DNA from: Jiella sonneratiae
GTDB taxonomy: Bacteria; Pseudomonadota; Alphaproteobacteria; Rhizobiales; Rhizobiaceae
DNA length: 64,000 nt
Assembly: GCF_017353515.1 (NCBI RefSeq)
Contig: NZ_JAFMPY010000025.1
Coordinates: 1-64,000 of the forward strand
Reading direction: 5' to 3'
Part shown: piece by piece, positions 17,238-26,455 of the stretch
Layout of the letters: each line of letters begins with the position of its first letter
Numbering within the stretch: position 1 is the first letter of the stretch
The notes under the pieces: model-generated
Seen by the model: only the letters and a program-made list of their open reading frames with translations
Databases searched by the model: none
Told to the model about the DNA's origin: nothing
Program-made: the position numbers and the translations under genes

Positions 17238-17932
17238 TCCGCGTCCTTCCAGACCCCTTCGCGCCGCAACACGGCGGCGGCTGCCTCCTGTTCCGCGATC
17301 CGCTTCGAGCGGCCCTGCCCCTCGGCAGACTCGACGCCCTCGATCAAGACCCGGATGGTGAAGACCGGCTCGTGATCCGGCCCCGAGCGGTCGGTCGTCT
17401 CGTAGCGCGGCAGCGACGGCCCGCGCTGATGCGCCCATTCCTGCAGCGCCGTCTTGGCGTCGCGCCGCGCCACCACGTCGGCATCGAGCCGCTCGCCCCA
17501 GTGGCGGGTGACGAAGTCGCGCGCCGTCTCGAGCCCTTCGCCGAGATAGATGGCGGCGATCAGCGACTCGACGAGATCGGCGCGGATGTTCTTCGTCCGC
17601 TCGCCCTTCAGCTTCTTCAGGTCGCCGCCCTGGCGGACATAGTCGAACAGGCCGATCGCGTCGGCGATCTCGGCACAGGCCTCGGCGCTGACCAGCGCGT
17701 TGAGCCGCAGCGACAACTCGCCCTCGTCGGCCTCCGGAAACTGCGCGAACAGGCGCTCGGCGATGACCAGCCCCAGAACCCGGTCGCCGAGGAACTCCAG
17801 CCGCTCGTAGCTTCTGGTCGCCCCCTCGCCGGTCAGGCTCGAATGGGTGAGCGCGCGTTCGAAGCGGTCCCTGTCGCGGATCGGCACGCCGATCCTTCGT
17901 TCGAGCTCTTCGAGGGCCCGCTCGCGCTTCAT
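17234..17932 (-). CDS. rnc: Ribonuclease III
   Basis: The 232-residue enzyme has the RNase III signature ERLEFLGDRVLGLVIAE with the metal-binding Glu and Asp, a second acidic site in IRADLVESLIAAIYL, and a C-terminal double-stranded RNA-binding domain ending in GRSKRIAEQEAAAAVL. It cleaves double-stranded RNA in rRNA and mRNA processing. The ATG at 17932 overlaps the lepB stop (ATGA); an ATG at 17941 would add three residues. Confidence 0.95.
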   Translation of the reverse strand: MKRERALEELERRIGVPIRDRDRFERALTHSSLTGEGATRSYERLEFLGDRVLGLVIAERLFAQFPEADEGELSLRLNALVSAEACAEIADAIGLFDYVRQGGDLKKLKGERTKNIRADLVESLIAAIYLGEGLETARDFVTRHWGERLDADVVARRDAKTALQEWAHQRGPSLPRYETTDRSGPDHEPVFTIRVLIEGVESAEGQGRSKRIAEQEAAAAVLRREGVWKDAD

Positions 17933-18663
17933 CCGAGCCATGTGAAGAAGCGGCTCGGCCTCAGGTCGGTCGGCCACTGCCAGACTTCGAGCGGCGACAC
18001 GTCGTCCTTGATCGAGAAGAAGATCACGCGCGCCTTGCCGACGAAATTCTCGAACGGCACGTAGCCGACGTCGAAACGGCTGTCGAGCGAGTTGTCGCGG
18101 TTGTCGCCCATCATGAAATAGTGGTCGGGCGGCACGACGAATTCGCGGGTGTTGTCGCCGGGCGAGTTCGGCGAAAGGTCGAGCGTGACGTAGGAGACGC
18201 CGTTCGGCAGCGTCTCGCGAAACTCCCTGGCGGTGGTGCCGTCCTCGAAGGTGAACGCGCCGGAGGGCTCGCGCGGCACGGCCTTGCCGTTGAGATAGAG
18301 GATTCCCTCGCGCATCTGGATATGGTCGCCCGGCAGGCCGATCAGCCGCTTGATGTAGTCGACGTCCTCCTCGTGCGGCTTGCGGAACACCACGACGTCG
18401 CCGCGATGCGGCTCGAAGGAAAGCACCCGCCCTTCGAAGATGTCCGGCGAGAAGGGGAAGGAGTATTTCGAGAAGCCGTAGCTCCACTTCGTCACGAACA
18501 GATAGTCGCCGACGAGCAGCGTCGGCATCATCGACCCCGACGGAATGGAAAAGGGCTGGAAGAGGAAGGTCCTGATGACCAGCGCGAGGATGAGCGCCTG
18601 GATGATGACCCAGACGGTTTCGCCGAAGCCGCCCTTTTCCGTCCGTTCGGCTTGGTCGACCAT
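17929..18663 (-). CDS. lepB: Signal peptidase I
   Basis: The 244-residue protein is anchored by a hydrophobic segment at about 17-37. It contains the catalytic serine in FSIPSGSMMPTL, the lysine in DYIKRLIGLPGD and the conserved GDNRDNSLDSR box of S26A peptidases. It removes signal peptides from exported proteins at the outer face of the inner membrane. It begins the lepB-rnc-era-recO run. In several relatives acpS lies directly upstream; here the DUF2062 gene does. Confidence 0.95.
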   Translation of the reverse strand: MVDQAERTEKGGFGETVWVIIQALILALVIRTFLFQPFSIPSGSMMPTLLVGDYLFVTKWSYGFSKYSFPFSPDIFEGRVLSFEPHRGDVVVFRKPHEEDVDYIKRLIGLPGDHIQMREGILYLNGKAVPREPSGAFTFEDGTTAREFRETLPNGVSYVTLDLSPNSPGDNTREFVVPPDHYFMMGDNRDNSLDSRFDVGYVPFENFVGKARVIFFSIKDDVSPLEVWQWPTDLRPSRFFTWLG

Positions 18664-18753
18664 CGCACTCTCTTCTCGTCAATTCATCGTCGCGCGGGCC
18701 CGCCGCAGAGCGCCTTCTAACCAGTTGACGGGCGCCCCGCAACGGCGCTGCGA

Positions 18754-19407
18754 TCAAACTTTGTCGGGCTTGGCGCCGCCCGGCCCGCCGTCCCTGCGGG
18801 CGACGTAGAAGCCCGCGTCGGCGGTGGCCTCGAGAGCCCCGGCCGCCTTTCGGGCCGCCGGCGTCCTGCCGCTCGCGATCTTGCGCCGGCGGTGCGCCTG
18901 GAAGCTGACGACGGCCGAACGCACCAGCACATAGGCAAGGGTGCCGGAGGCGATGCCGAGCGGCAGCGAGCCGATCAGCATCGGCTTCACCACCGGCTCC
19001 CAGATCGAAAGCAGGTTGGAGGGCGACAGCATCGAACCGAAGGCGGCCGGATGCGGTGCCGGTCCGGCGTCGCGATCGGCGAGGAAATGACCGACCTCGT
19101 AGGTCGCCGCCCAGATGAAGGGGAAGGTCGCGGGGTTGCCGACGGCGGTGCCGAGCGCTGCCGCCGCCATGTTGCCGGCGATCAGATAGGCGATCGCGAA
19201 GGCGATCAGGAAGTGGAAGCCGACGAAGGGCGTGAAGGAGGCGACGACGCCCGCGGCAAAGCCCGCCGCGACGGCGTGGGGCGCCGCGTCGAGGCGCACG
19301 ACGCGCTTGACGAAGTAGCGATAGGAGCGCCGGAACGACCGCCGCGGCCAGAGGAACGTGCGCAATCGCGCCCACCGGCCTTCGGGCACGCGCCGCCGAA
19401 ACAACAT
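18754..19407 (-). CDS. DUF2062 membrane protein
   Basis: The 217-residue protein starts at ATG 19407 with an arginine-rich segment (FRRRVPEGRWARLRTF). Three to four hydrophobic segments follow, with the family motifs AAGFAAGVVASFTPFVGFHF and GNPATFPFIW. DUF2062 proteins are widespread in proteobacteria and have no settled function. The C-terminal tail is basic and probably cytoplasmic. The neighbours on both sides are housekeeping genes in the same direction. Confidence 0.8.
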   Translation of the reverse strand: MLFRRRVPEGRWARLRTFLWPRRSFRRSYRYFVKRVVRLDAAPHAVAAGFAAGVVASFTPFVGFHFLIAFAIAYLIAGNMAAAALGTAVGNPATFPFIWAATYEVGHFLADRDAGPAPHPAAFGSMLSPSNLLSIWEPVVKPMLIGSLPLGIASGTLAYVLVRSAVVSFQAHRRRKIASGRTPAARKAAGALEATADAGFYVARRDGGPGGAKPDKV

Positions 19408-19598
19408 TGAGGTCCGCCAACTCCGAAGCGATCGAACCGACGCCGAATTCCGCCGCCCTGCAGATCGCAGCCCTCGCCCCTGGGGCGCCGCCGGCAGTCT
19501 GCCACAGGGCAAGGCTTAGGGCATGGCTTTGCGGCGAAATTCTCGTCCGCTTTCGTCGCGGCGTCGGGTTTCGTGCAGCCGGGTGGCGCGAGGGCGCC

Positions 19599-20177
19599 TC
19601 AGAGCGAGCGGCTGCCGGGCTTGACCGGCGGGATTGCGGCGAGCTCCGGCGGCAGCGCATCGGCCGGATAGGCCGGCACCTCGTATTCGGCAAGCGCGAT
19701 CAGCGGCACGCCGACGTCGACCTTGCCGGCGGACCGGTCGATGATGCAGGCCGCGGCGACAACCTCGGCGCCGAGATCGCGCATGCAGGCGACGGTCTCG
19801 CGGATCGACAGGCCCGTGGTGACGATGTCCTCGACGATGACGACCCGCGCGCCGGGCGCGATCTCGAACCGCCGCAGCCGGAAGGCGCCGTTCTCGCGCT
19901 CCACCCAGATCGCCGGGCTGCCGAGATGGCGCGAGGTCTCGTAGGCGGGAATGAGGCCGCCGACCGCCGGGCCGACGACGAAGTCGATCGCCCCATCGGT
20001 CTCGTTGCGGATGCGCTCTGCCAGCGCCCGGCAGAGCCTTTCGGTCAGGGTCGGATGCATGAAGACGCGGGCCTTCTGCAGGAAGACCGGGCTCCTGAGG
20101 CCCGAGGTCAGGATGAAGTGCCCCTCGAGATAGGCCCCCGCCTGCCGGAAGATATCGAGGACGTCCTCGTTGGTCAT
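19599..20177 (-). CDS. pyrE: Orotate phosphoribosyltransferase
   Basis: The 192-residue enzyme makes orotidine monophosphate from orotate and PRPP in pyrimidine synthesis. The PRPP-binding loop is [13 protein letters not shown], and the catalytic-loop region with basic residues is near [14 protein letters not shown]. Length and the start ([21 protein letters not shown]) agree with the short alphaproteobacterial form. It lies 65 bases downstream of rsh. Confidence 0.95.
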   Translation of the reverse strand: MTNEDVLDIFRQAGAYLEGHFILTSGLRSPVFLQKARVFMHPTLTERLCRALAERIRNETDGAIDFVVGPAVGGLIPAYETSRHLGSPAIWVERENGAFRLRRFEIAPGARVVIVEDIVTTGLSIRETVACMRDLGAEVVAAACIIDRSAGKVDVGVPLIALAEYEVPAYPADALPPELAAIPPVKPGSRSL

Positions 20178-20242
20178 GCTCGCTCCCTTCGCCGCCCGCG
20201 GCCCTCGTTATCCGGCGGCCGCCTGCCGTTCAAGCCAGCTTC

Positions 20243-22456
20243 TCAGCCGTTGACCCGGGTGACGTCGGCGACGCAGGACTTCGCCCGCAGCTGGCGGAGC
20301 GTCTGGTTGAGGTGCTGGATGTCCCACACCTCGACGTCGATGATCATCTTGGTGAAGTCCGGCGCCGTCGAGACCATCGACAGATTGTGGATATTGGCGT
20401 CGTTGACGGCGATCGTCTCTGCGATCTCGGCGAGCGAGCCCGGCTCGTTCTTCGCCGACAGGACGATGCGGGCGGGAAAGCGCTCGCTCATCGCCTCGTC
20501 GATGTCCCACCTGACGTCGATCCAGCGCTCCGGCTCGTCGTCATAGGCGGTCAGGGCAGGCGACTGGATCGGATAGATGGTGATTCCCTTGCCCGGCTCA
20601 ATGATGCCGACGATGCGGTCGCCGGGCACCGCCCCGTCGGGCCCGAAGCGCACCGGCATGTCGTCGCCGGCGCCGCGGATCGGGATGGCGTTGCCGTTCC
20701 TGCGCGGCTTGACCCGTGCGCGGCCGGGCATGCGGAAGATCATGCCGGCGGCGGTGCGCAGGTTGAACCAGCCCTCGTCCTCGGCCCGCTCCATCGCCTT
20801 GGTGACCCGGCTCTCCTGAAAATCCGGAAACGCCGCCCTGAGAACGTCCGTCGACTTCAGCTCGCCGCGGCCGACGGCGGCGAGCGCGTCCTCGATCTCC
20901 CGGTGGCCGAGCTTGCCGAGCAACGGTTTCAGCGCGTCGCGCGAGAACGCCTTGCCGGCCCGCGCGAAGGTGCGCTCGAGGATCTGCTGGCCAATGCCGG
21001 AATACTGCTTGCGGATCTGCGTGCGCGCCGCGCGGCGGATCGCCGCCCGCGCCTTGCCGGTGACGGCGATGTTCTCCCAGGCCTGCGGCGGCGTCTGCCC
21101 CTTCGCCGTGATCACCTCCACCTCGTCGCCATTGGCGAGCTCGGTGACCACCGGCATGATGCGACCGTCGATCTTGCAGCCGACGCAGGCGTCGCCGACC
21201 TCGGAATGGACGGCATAGGCGAAGTCGATCGGCGTCGCGCCGCGCGGCAGGGCGATCAGCCGCCCCTTCGGGGTGAAGCAGAACACCTGGTCCTGGAACA
21301 GCTCGAGCTTGGTGTGTTCGAGAAACTCTTCCGGATTGTCGCCCGAGGCGAGCAGCTCGATGGTGCGCCGCAGCCACCCATAGGCATTGGAGTCCTTCGA
21401 CAGGTGCACCGCACCGGACGCCGCCCGGTCCTTGTAGACGGCATGGGCGGCGACGCCGTATTCGGCGACCTCGTGCATCGCCCGGGTGCGGATCTGCAGT
21501 TCGACGCGCTGGCGCGAGGGCCCGACGATGGTGGTGTGGAGGGAACGGTAGTCGTTCTGCTTCGGCGTCGAGATGTAGTCCTTGAACCGCCCGGGCACCA
21601 TCGGCCAGGAACGGTGGACGATGCCGAGCGTCCGGTAGCAGGCCTCCTCGCCGTCGACGATCACCCGAAAGCCGAAGATGTCGGAGAGCTGTTCCAGGGA
21701 CAGCGCCTTGCGCTGCATCTTGGAGAACACCGAATAGGCGGTCTTCTGGCGCCCGGAGACCGTCGCCTGGATGCCGTTCTCCTTCAGCTTGGCGGTCAGG
21801 TCGCGTTCGATCGCGGCGATCGTCTCGGCATGGCGGTCCTTCAGCTCGGCGAGCCGCGCGGTGATCGTCTCGAAGGCGTCGAGGTTGAGATGGCGGAAGG
21901 ACAGCTGCTCGAGCTCGTCGCGCATGTCCTGCATGCCCATGCGGCCGGCCAGCGGCGCATAGATGTCCATCGTCTCCTGGGCGATGCGGGCGCGCTTTTC
22001 CGGCGCCATCGGGCCGAGCGTGCGCATGTTGTGCAGCCGGTCGGCGAGCTTGACCAGAAGGACGCGGATGTCGTCGGCGATCGCCAAGAGCAGCTTGCGC
22101 AGGTTCTCCGCCTGCGCCGCCTTCTTGGAGACGAGGTCGAGCCGCTTCAGCTTGGTCAGGCCCTCGACCAGCTGGCCGATCTTCGGGCCGAAGAGATGGT
22201 CGATCTCCTTGCGGGTGGCGTCGGTATCCTCGATCGTGTCGTGCAGGAGCGCCACGGCGATCGTCGCCTCGTCGAGATGCATCTCGGTGAGGATCGCGGC
22301 GACTTCGAGGGGATGCGAGAAATACGGATCGCCGCTGGCGCGCTTCTGCGAGCCGTGCTTCTGCATGGCGTAGACATAGGCCCGGTTGAGAAGCGCTTCG
22401 TCGAGCTCCGGCTTGTAGGCCGCGACCTTCTCGACGAGTTCGTACTGCCGCATCAT
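20243..22456 (-). CDS. rsh: Bifunctional (p)ppGpp synthetase/hydrolase (Rsh, RelA/SpoT)
   Basis: The 737-residue protein has the long RelA/SpoT layout. An HD hydrolase domain carries the intact HDTIED motif near residue 70. The synthetase domain contains GRFKDYISTPKQNDYRSLH. The TGS domain starts at VFCFTPKGRLIALP, and a C-terminal ACT domain follows. Alphaproteobacteria usually have this single long enzyme, which both makes and degrades the alarmone. The start MMRQYELVEKV at 22456 fits the family; the upstream in-frame extension to 22531 does not. rpoZ lies just upstream, as in many proteobacteria. Confidence 0.95.
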   Translation of the reverse strand: MMRQYELVEKVAAYKPELDEALLNRAYVYAMQKHGSQKRASGDPYFSHPLEVAAILTEMHLDEATIAVALLHDTIEDTDATRKEIDHLFGPKIGQLVEGLTKLKRLDLVSKKAAQAENLRKLLLAIADDIRVLLVKLADRLHNMRTLGPMAPEKRARIAQETMDIYAPLAGRMGMQDMRDELEQLSFRHLNLDAFETITARLAELKDRHAETIAAIERDLTAKLKENGIQATVSGRQKTAYSVFSKMQRKALSLEQLSDIFGFRVIVDGEEACYRTLGIVHRSWPMVPGRFKDYISTPKQNDYRSLHTTIVGPSRQRVELQIRTRAMHEVAEYGVAAHAVYKDRAASGAVHLSKDSNAYGWLRRTIELLASGDNPEEFLEHTKLELFQDQVFCFTPKGRLIALPRGATPIDFAYAVHSEVGDACVGCKIDGRIMPVVTELANGDEVEVITAKGQTPPQAWENIAVTGKARAAIRRAARTQIRKQYSGIGQQILERTFARAGKAFSRDALKPLLGKLGHREIEDALAAVGRGELKSTDVLRAAFPDFQESRVTKAMERAEDEGWFNLRTAAGMIFRMPGRARVKPRRNGNAIPIRGAGDDMPVRFGPDGAVPGDRIVGIIEPGKGITIYPIQSPALTAYDDEPERWIDVRWDIDEAMSERFPARIVLSAKNEPGSLAEIAETIAVNDANIHNLSMVSTAPDFTKMIIDVEVWDIQHLNQTLRQLRAKSCVADVTRVNG

Positions 22457-22579
22457 GGGCTTGTGGCGATGGTCCCTGGGGTGAGCGTGAAACGAAAAGG
22501 GGGCGCCGTCACGGTCGGACGACACCCCCAATATAGTGCCTTATGGTGCCGCCCTTGAAGAGGCCTGGCACCCGCAATC

Positions 22580-23011
22580 TCAATAATCGTCGGTCTTTTC
22601 CGGCGGCACGAGGCCCTCGATGCCGGCAAGCAGGTCTTCCTCGGACATCCGGTCGAAGGAAACCGCCTCGGCGTCCTCCGCCGCGGGCTCGACATGGGCG
22701 GGAACCTCCGCCGCCGCCGCGGCGACGAGGCGCTGATTCTCGTCGCGGCGGTCCTGGTCGGGCCGCGGCTCCGGCTCGTCCACCTCGACATGCTTCTGCA
22801 GCGAGTGGATCAGGTCTTCCTTGAGATCGCCCGGGGAAAGCGTCTCGTCGGCGATCTCGCGAAGCGCGACGACCGGGTTCTTGTCGTTGTCGCGATCGAC
22901 GGTTATCGTCTGGCCTTGCGAGATCTGGCGCGCCCTGTGACTGGCGAGAAGGACCAGCTCGAACCGGTTCTCGACCTTGTCGACGCAATCTTCGACGGTG
23001 ACGCGGGCCAT
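22580..23011 (-). CDS. rpoZ: RNA polymerase omega subunit
   Basis: The 143-residue protein begins [20 protein letters not shown], the classic omega N-terminus, with the conserved ASHRARQIS helix. The start is supported by AGGAGA just upstream. The acidic C-terminal half (about residues 80-143) is the longer tail seen in alphaproteobacteria. Omega assists RNA polymerase assembly and is involved in the ppGpp response, which fits its place directly before rsh. Confidence 0.95.
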   Translation of the reverse strand: MARVTVEDCVDKVENRFELVLLASHRARQISQGQTITVDRDNDKNPVVALREIADETLSPGDLKEDLIHSLQKHVEVDEPEPRPDQDRRDENQRLVAAAAAEVPAHVEPAAEDAEAVSFDRMSEEDLLAGIEGLVPPEKTDDY

Positions 23012-23288
23012 GCCTGTCTCCTGAAACAAGTCAATTCTGCTGGCGAAGGCCCGCACATAGACGTTTCGCACCTGCGGGGCAAGTGCCGGACTTACGATCT
23101 TCCACCCGTGCAGTCTTGCGACGGCCCGGAACACCGGACCGGAAACGATCGGCGACAGCGCTTCGCTCTTGCCGCCGCCCACGAAAACCTGCTACGGCCG
23201 CTTCACGAAGTGGAACGACCCGGCGATGCTGCAAATCTGCCGTTTTTCCTGCGAATTTTACCCGATTTTCCAACCCGAGTTGCAAAAA

Positions 23289-23879
23289 ATGTTTGATCAG
23301 CGCGAGAAACTTGCTCTATTCATCGACGGCGCCAATCTTTACGCGACGTCAAAAAATCTTGGATTCGATATCGACTACAAGAAGATGCTGGTGTGGTTCC
23401 AGCGTCAGGCCTATGTGCTTCGGGCATACTACTACACGGCTTTGATCGAGGACAACGAGTACTCGTCGATCCGGCCGCTGATCGACTGGCTCGACTACAA
23501 CGGCTACCGCGTCGTCACCAAGCCGGCCAAGGAATTCACCGACCAGTCCGGCCGCCGCAAGATCAAGGGCAACATGGACATCGAGCTGGCGATCGATGCC
23601 ATGCAGCTGGTCGAGACGGTCGACCACTTCGTGCTGTTCTCCGGCGACGGCGACTTCCGGTCGCTGGTCGAGGCGCTGCAGCGCAGGGGCCGCAAGGTTT
23701 CGGTGGTCTCGACGCTGACCTCATCGCCGCCGATGATCTCCGACGATCTCAGGCGCCAGGCCGACCACTTCATCGACATCGTCACGCTGCGCGGCGAGAT
23801 CGGCCGCAATCCGGCCGAGCGCGAGGCCCGCGCCGCCCGTCGGGCCGAGCCCGTCGGAGAGGACGACGACGACTACTGA
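23289..23879 (+). CDS. NYN (LabA/PIN-like) domain protein
   Basis: The 196-residue protein has the NYN nuclease-like acidic residues: LFIDGANLY at about 10-18, NMDIELAIDAM at about 98-108 and FSGDGDFRSLVEAL at about 120. It ends in an acidic Asp-rich tail. NYN/LabA proteins are predicted metal-dependent ribonucleases. The ATG at 23289 directly follows an A-rich stretch in an AT-richer leader. It is divergent from rpoZ, an arrangement conserved in relatives. Confidence 0.82.
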   Translation: MFDQREKLALFIDGANLYATSKNLGFDIDYKKMLVWFQRQAYVLRAYYYTALIEDNEYSSIRPLIDWLDYNGYRVVTKPAKEFTDQSGRRKIKGNMDIELAIDAMQLVETVDHFVLFSGDGDFRSLVEALQRRGRKVSVVSTLTSSPPMISDDLRRQADHFIDIVTLRGEIGRNPAEREARAARRAEPVGEDDDDY

Positions 23880-23923
23880 GCCGCATCCCGGCTGCCGAAA
23901 CCGTGCCGACCCGAACGCCCCCG

Positions 23924-24607
23924 ATGGCCGCCCGCCCCGGCGCGGCGCATCGCTTCGCCGGAACTCCGGCCGAGCCGCCCCGCGACTGTCCGCTCTGTCC
24001 GCGCCTCGCCGCCTTCCGGAACGAGTGGCGGGCGAAGGAGCCGGCCTGGCACAACGCGCCGGTGCCGAGTTTCCTGCCGCAGGGCGGGCCGGAGGCGGTG
24101 CGCCTCCTCGTCGTCGGCCTCGCGCCGGGGCTGCGTGGCGCCAACCGCACCGGGCGGCCCTTCACCGGCGACTATGCCGGCGACCTCCTCTATGCGACGC
24201 TGTCGAAATTCGGCTTCGCCAACCACCGCTTCGACGCCCGACCCGACGACGGGCTCGAGCTCTACGGGGCGGCGATCACCAACGCGGTGCGATGCGTCCC
24301 GCCGCAGAACAAGCCGGTCGGGGCCGAGATCAATGCCTGCCGCGGCTTCCTGGCGCCGACGCTCGCGGGCTTTCCCGAGCTCCGCGCCGTCGTCACCCTC
24401 GGCAAGATCGCCCACGAGTCGACCGTCCGGGCGCTCGGCGGCCGCATCGCCGCCCACCCGTTCCGCCACGGCGGAGCGAGCGACCTCGCCGGGCTGCGGC
24501 TCTTCCCGACCTATCACTGCTCGCGCTACAACACCAACACCGGCCGGCTGACGACGGCGATGTTCGAGGCGGTGTTCACAGAGGCGGCGGCGTTTCTGGA
24601 AACGTGA
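23924..24607 (+). CDS. Uracil-DNA glycosylase, family 5 (UDGb type)
   Basis: The 227-residue protein has an Fe-S cluster signature (CPLCPRLAAFR near residue 22, further cysteines in RCVPPQNKPVGAEINAC), motif A GLAPGLRGANRTGRPF, and motif C TYHCSRYNTNTGRLT. Motif A lacks the catalytic Asp/Asn of other UDG families, as in family 5. The enzyme removes uracil and related deaminated bases from DNA. It starts 44 bases after the NYN gene on the same strand. Confidence 0.85.
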   Translation: MAARPGAAHRFAGTPAEPPRDCPLCPRLAAFRNEWRAKEPAWHNAPVPSFLPQGGPEAVRLLVVGLAPGLRGANRTGRPFTGDYAGDLLYATLSKFGFANHRFDARPDDGLELYGAAITNAVRCVPPQNKPVGAEINACRGFLAPTLAGFPELRAVVTLGKIAHESTVRALGGRIAAHPFRHGGASDLAGLRLFPTYHCSRYNTNTGRLTTAMFEAVFTEAAAFLET

Positions 24608-24704
24608 AGCGCCGGCGCGAGCGGCTCGTGCCATCCCGCCTCCCCGGCGAAGACGAGCGGGAGATGCGCCCGGCGGCGAAACGCGGCAGCCGCCTTGCAA
24701 TCCC

Positions 24705-24736
24705 CTCAGACGAGGCGCACATTTGCCTCAACTGAG
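24705..24736. promoter_or_regulatory. Candidate operator of the RES/Xre toxin-antitoxin operon
   Basis: CTCAGACGAGGC (24705-24716) and GCCTCAACTGAG (24725-24736) are inverted copies matching at 10 of 12 positions with an 8-base spacer. The site ends 12 bases before the antitoxin start, close to where the promoter should be. Xre-type antitoxins of this family autoregulate through such repeats. Confidence 0.5.
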
Positions 24737-24748
24737 ACGGAGTGTCCG

Positions 24749-25183
24749 ATGGCCTTCCAGCCCGCATCGATCGAGGCGCTGCTCGGCGTCGCTCTCCCGC
24801 CGAGAGCGACGCGGCTTGCCGTCGTCGCCTCCATCGAGGCCGGTCTGCCGGTGGCGGCGCTCGACCGGCTGGCGGAGACCGTGGCGCCCGACGACGCGCA
24901 GTTCAAGTTCCGCCTCGTTCCCAAGGCGACCCTGGAACGCCGGCGCAGATCGGCCGACAAGCGGCTGACGAGCGAAGAGGGTGATCGCCTGGCACGCCTC
25001 GCCAAAGTCTTCGGCTTTGCGCTGGAGGTCTTCAAAAGCCCGGAAAAGGCCCGCGAATTTCTCGGCCGGCCGCATCCCATGCTGGAGGGCAAGCCGCCCC
25101 TCGACGTGGCGCTCGGCACCAGCCCCGGCGCGGATCTCGTCGTCAATCTGCTCGGACGGGCGGCCTATGGCGGCGGCGTGTGA
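24749..25183 (+). CDS. Xre/MbcA/ParS-type antitoxin (DUF2384)
   Basis: The 144-residue protein has an N-terminal helical DNA-binding region. Its C-terminal DUF2384 toxin-binding domain includes FGFALEVFKSPEKAREFLGRPHPMLEGK and the family ending LVVNLLGRAAYGG. It overlaps the start of the RES gene (GTGTGA), the usual order for this class. The C-terminal end is thought to insert into the RES active site and block NAD binding. The start at 24749 follows a plausible operator. Confidence 0.88.
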   Translation: MAFQPASIEALLGVALPPRATRLAVVASIEAGLPVAALDRLAETVAPDDAQFKFRLVPKATLERRRRSADKRLTSEEGDRLARLAKVFGFALEVFKSPEKAREFLGRPHPMLEGKPPLDVALGTSPGADLVVNLLGRAAYGGGV

Positions 25184-25659
25184 GAGGCAGCCGGACGGAC
25201 CGCGTTCTCACCGCGTACCGCATCGGCGATCCCGACGGCGCCTATCCGATCTTCGACAGCGAGGGCTCCCGCCTCTATCCGGGACGTTGGAACACCGCCG
25301 GTAGCCCGGTGATCTACACGTCGGAGCATTATTCCACGGCGATGCTGGAGAAACTCGTCCACGCCAATCAGGTGCTGCCGCCGAACCAGCACTACATCTG
25401 GATCACCATCCCGAACGGCACGAGCTACGAGGTCTTCCAGCCGGAGTCTCACCCCGGCTGGGACGGCGCGGACGAAGGCATCTGCAAGGCGTTTGGCGTG
25501 ACTTGGCATGAGCAGGGACGCACCGCGCTGCTGATCGTCCCGTCGATTCCGGCCCGGATCGAGCGCAACATCCTCATCAATCCCCGCCATCCGGAGGTCC
25601 GTCGCATCACCCACGAACTGCCCGAGCCGGTCTGGTGGGACGAGCGGCTCTACGGGTAG
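25180..25659 (+). CDS. RES-domain toxin (NAD+-degrading, ParT/MbcT-like)
   Basis: The 159-residue protein carries the conserved arginine in YPGRWN, the glutamate in TAMLEKLVHANQ and the serine in LIVPSIPARIERNILINP, the R-E-S triad that names the domain. Characterised members degrade NAD+ and arrest growth. Start is GTG 25180 inside the antitoxin stop codon, so translation is coupled. The C-terminus PVWWDERLYG is typical. Confidence 0.9.
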   Translation: MRGSRTDRVLTAYRIGDPDGAYPIFDSEGSRLYPGRWNTAGSPVIYTSEHYSTAMLEKLVHANQVLPPNQHYIWITIPNGTSYEVFQPESHPGWDGADEGICKAFGVTWHEQGRTALLIVPSIPARIERNILINPRHPEVRRITHELPEPVWWDERLYG

Positions 25660-25696
25660 CCGGCGCGGCGCTGGCCGTTCGCGATGGCGGCCTGTC

Positions 25697-25856
25697 GGAT
25701 CGAATTCGACATTCGAGTCCCGATCGGGTGAGGCGTCGCATCAAGTGTCAAATTCGGAAAAATCCACGAGGATCATAAACTTCGCTGACGGTCCTCGATT
25801 CCGAGATTTGCCGGGCGATCTTCCTGCGACGACACCGAACGGCTGAACCGGACCAT
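25697..25856. repeat. Decayed copy of a two-hairpin repeat element
   Basis: This stretch shares GAGTCCCGATCGGGTGAG and the following GCGTCG with the better copy at 45414-45581, as well as an AGGATCATA stretch and TCGATTCCGA. The first hairpin is partly kept (GAATTCGACATTCGA at 25702-25716 against TCAAGTGTCAAATTC at 25741-25755), and the second has decayed. The right end touches the stop of the phosphoesterase gene. See 45414. Confidence 0.65.
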
Positions 25857-26314
25857 CAACCGATCGCGTGGATCGTCGGCGTCATCGCCCCATCCTCGAT
25901 CACGATGGTAGCGACCGTCACCGGCAGCTTGAATCGCCTGCGCCCGGCGCTGCCGGGATTGAGAAAGAGTACGCCGTCGACCGTCTCGATGCCCGGCTTG
26001 TGCGAGTGACCGGAAATGACGGCGTGATAGCCTTCCGGCGCAGGATCGAAGGCAAGATCACCCCGGTCGTGGATGACGAAGAAGCGCTGGCCGAACAGCT
26101 CGACCGACGCCGTCTCGGGAAAGGCGCGCGTCCATTTCGCCTTGTCGACATTGCCGCGGATCGCCGTGACCGGCGCGATCTCCTCGAGCCGCGGAACGAT
26201 CTCCTCCGCTCCGATGTCGCCGGCATGGATGATGTGCGCCGCGCCCTGAAGCGGCACGAGTGCTTCAGACCGCAACAGGCCGTGGGTATCCGAGATGATT
26301 CCAATGACGGGCAT
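25856..26314 (-). CDS. YfcE-like metallophosphoesterase
   Basis: The 152-residue protein has the calcineurin-like metal sites in order: ISDTHG (8-13), HAGDIG, IRGNVD and ISGHSHKPG, then LNPGSAG. This is the short MJ0936/YfcE phosphodiesterase family, which hydrolyses model phosphodiesters and whose natural substrate is uncertain. It is followed upstream by smpB on the same strand, 141 bases away. Confidence 0.88.
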   Translation of the reverse strand: MPVIGIISDTHGLLRSEALVPLQGAAHIIHAGDIGAEEIVPRLEEIAPVTAIRGNVDKAKWTRAFPETASVELFGQRFFVIHDRGDLAFDPAPEGYHAVISGHSHKPGIETVDGVLFLNPGSAGRRRFKLPVTVATIVIEDGAMTPTIHAIG

Positions 26315-26455
26315 GGGGCGGGCCGATCCTTGCAGTCTGCGGGATGATCGCCTTCGCTCAGCCGCACGAGGCCGAGGGCGGCGGCGGGCCCGGCGGAACC
26401 GCCGCGGCGGCAGAGGCGCGTCACGCCGCGGGCGCGGCCCGGCGTTCCCCTGCCC

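Noticed and set aside
20312-22558. 748-codon plus-strand frame over rsh
   Set aside because: It is a shadow of the Rsh gene, whose domains are unambiguous.
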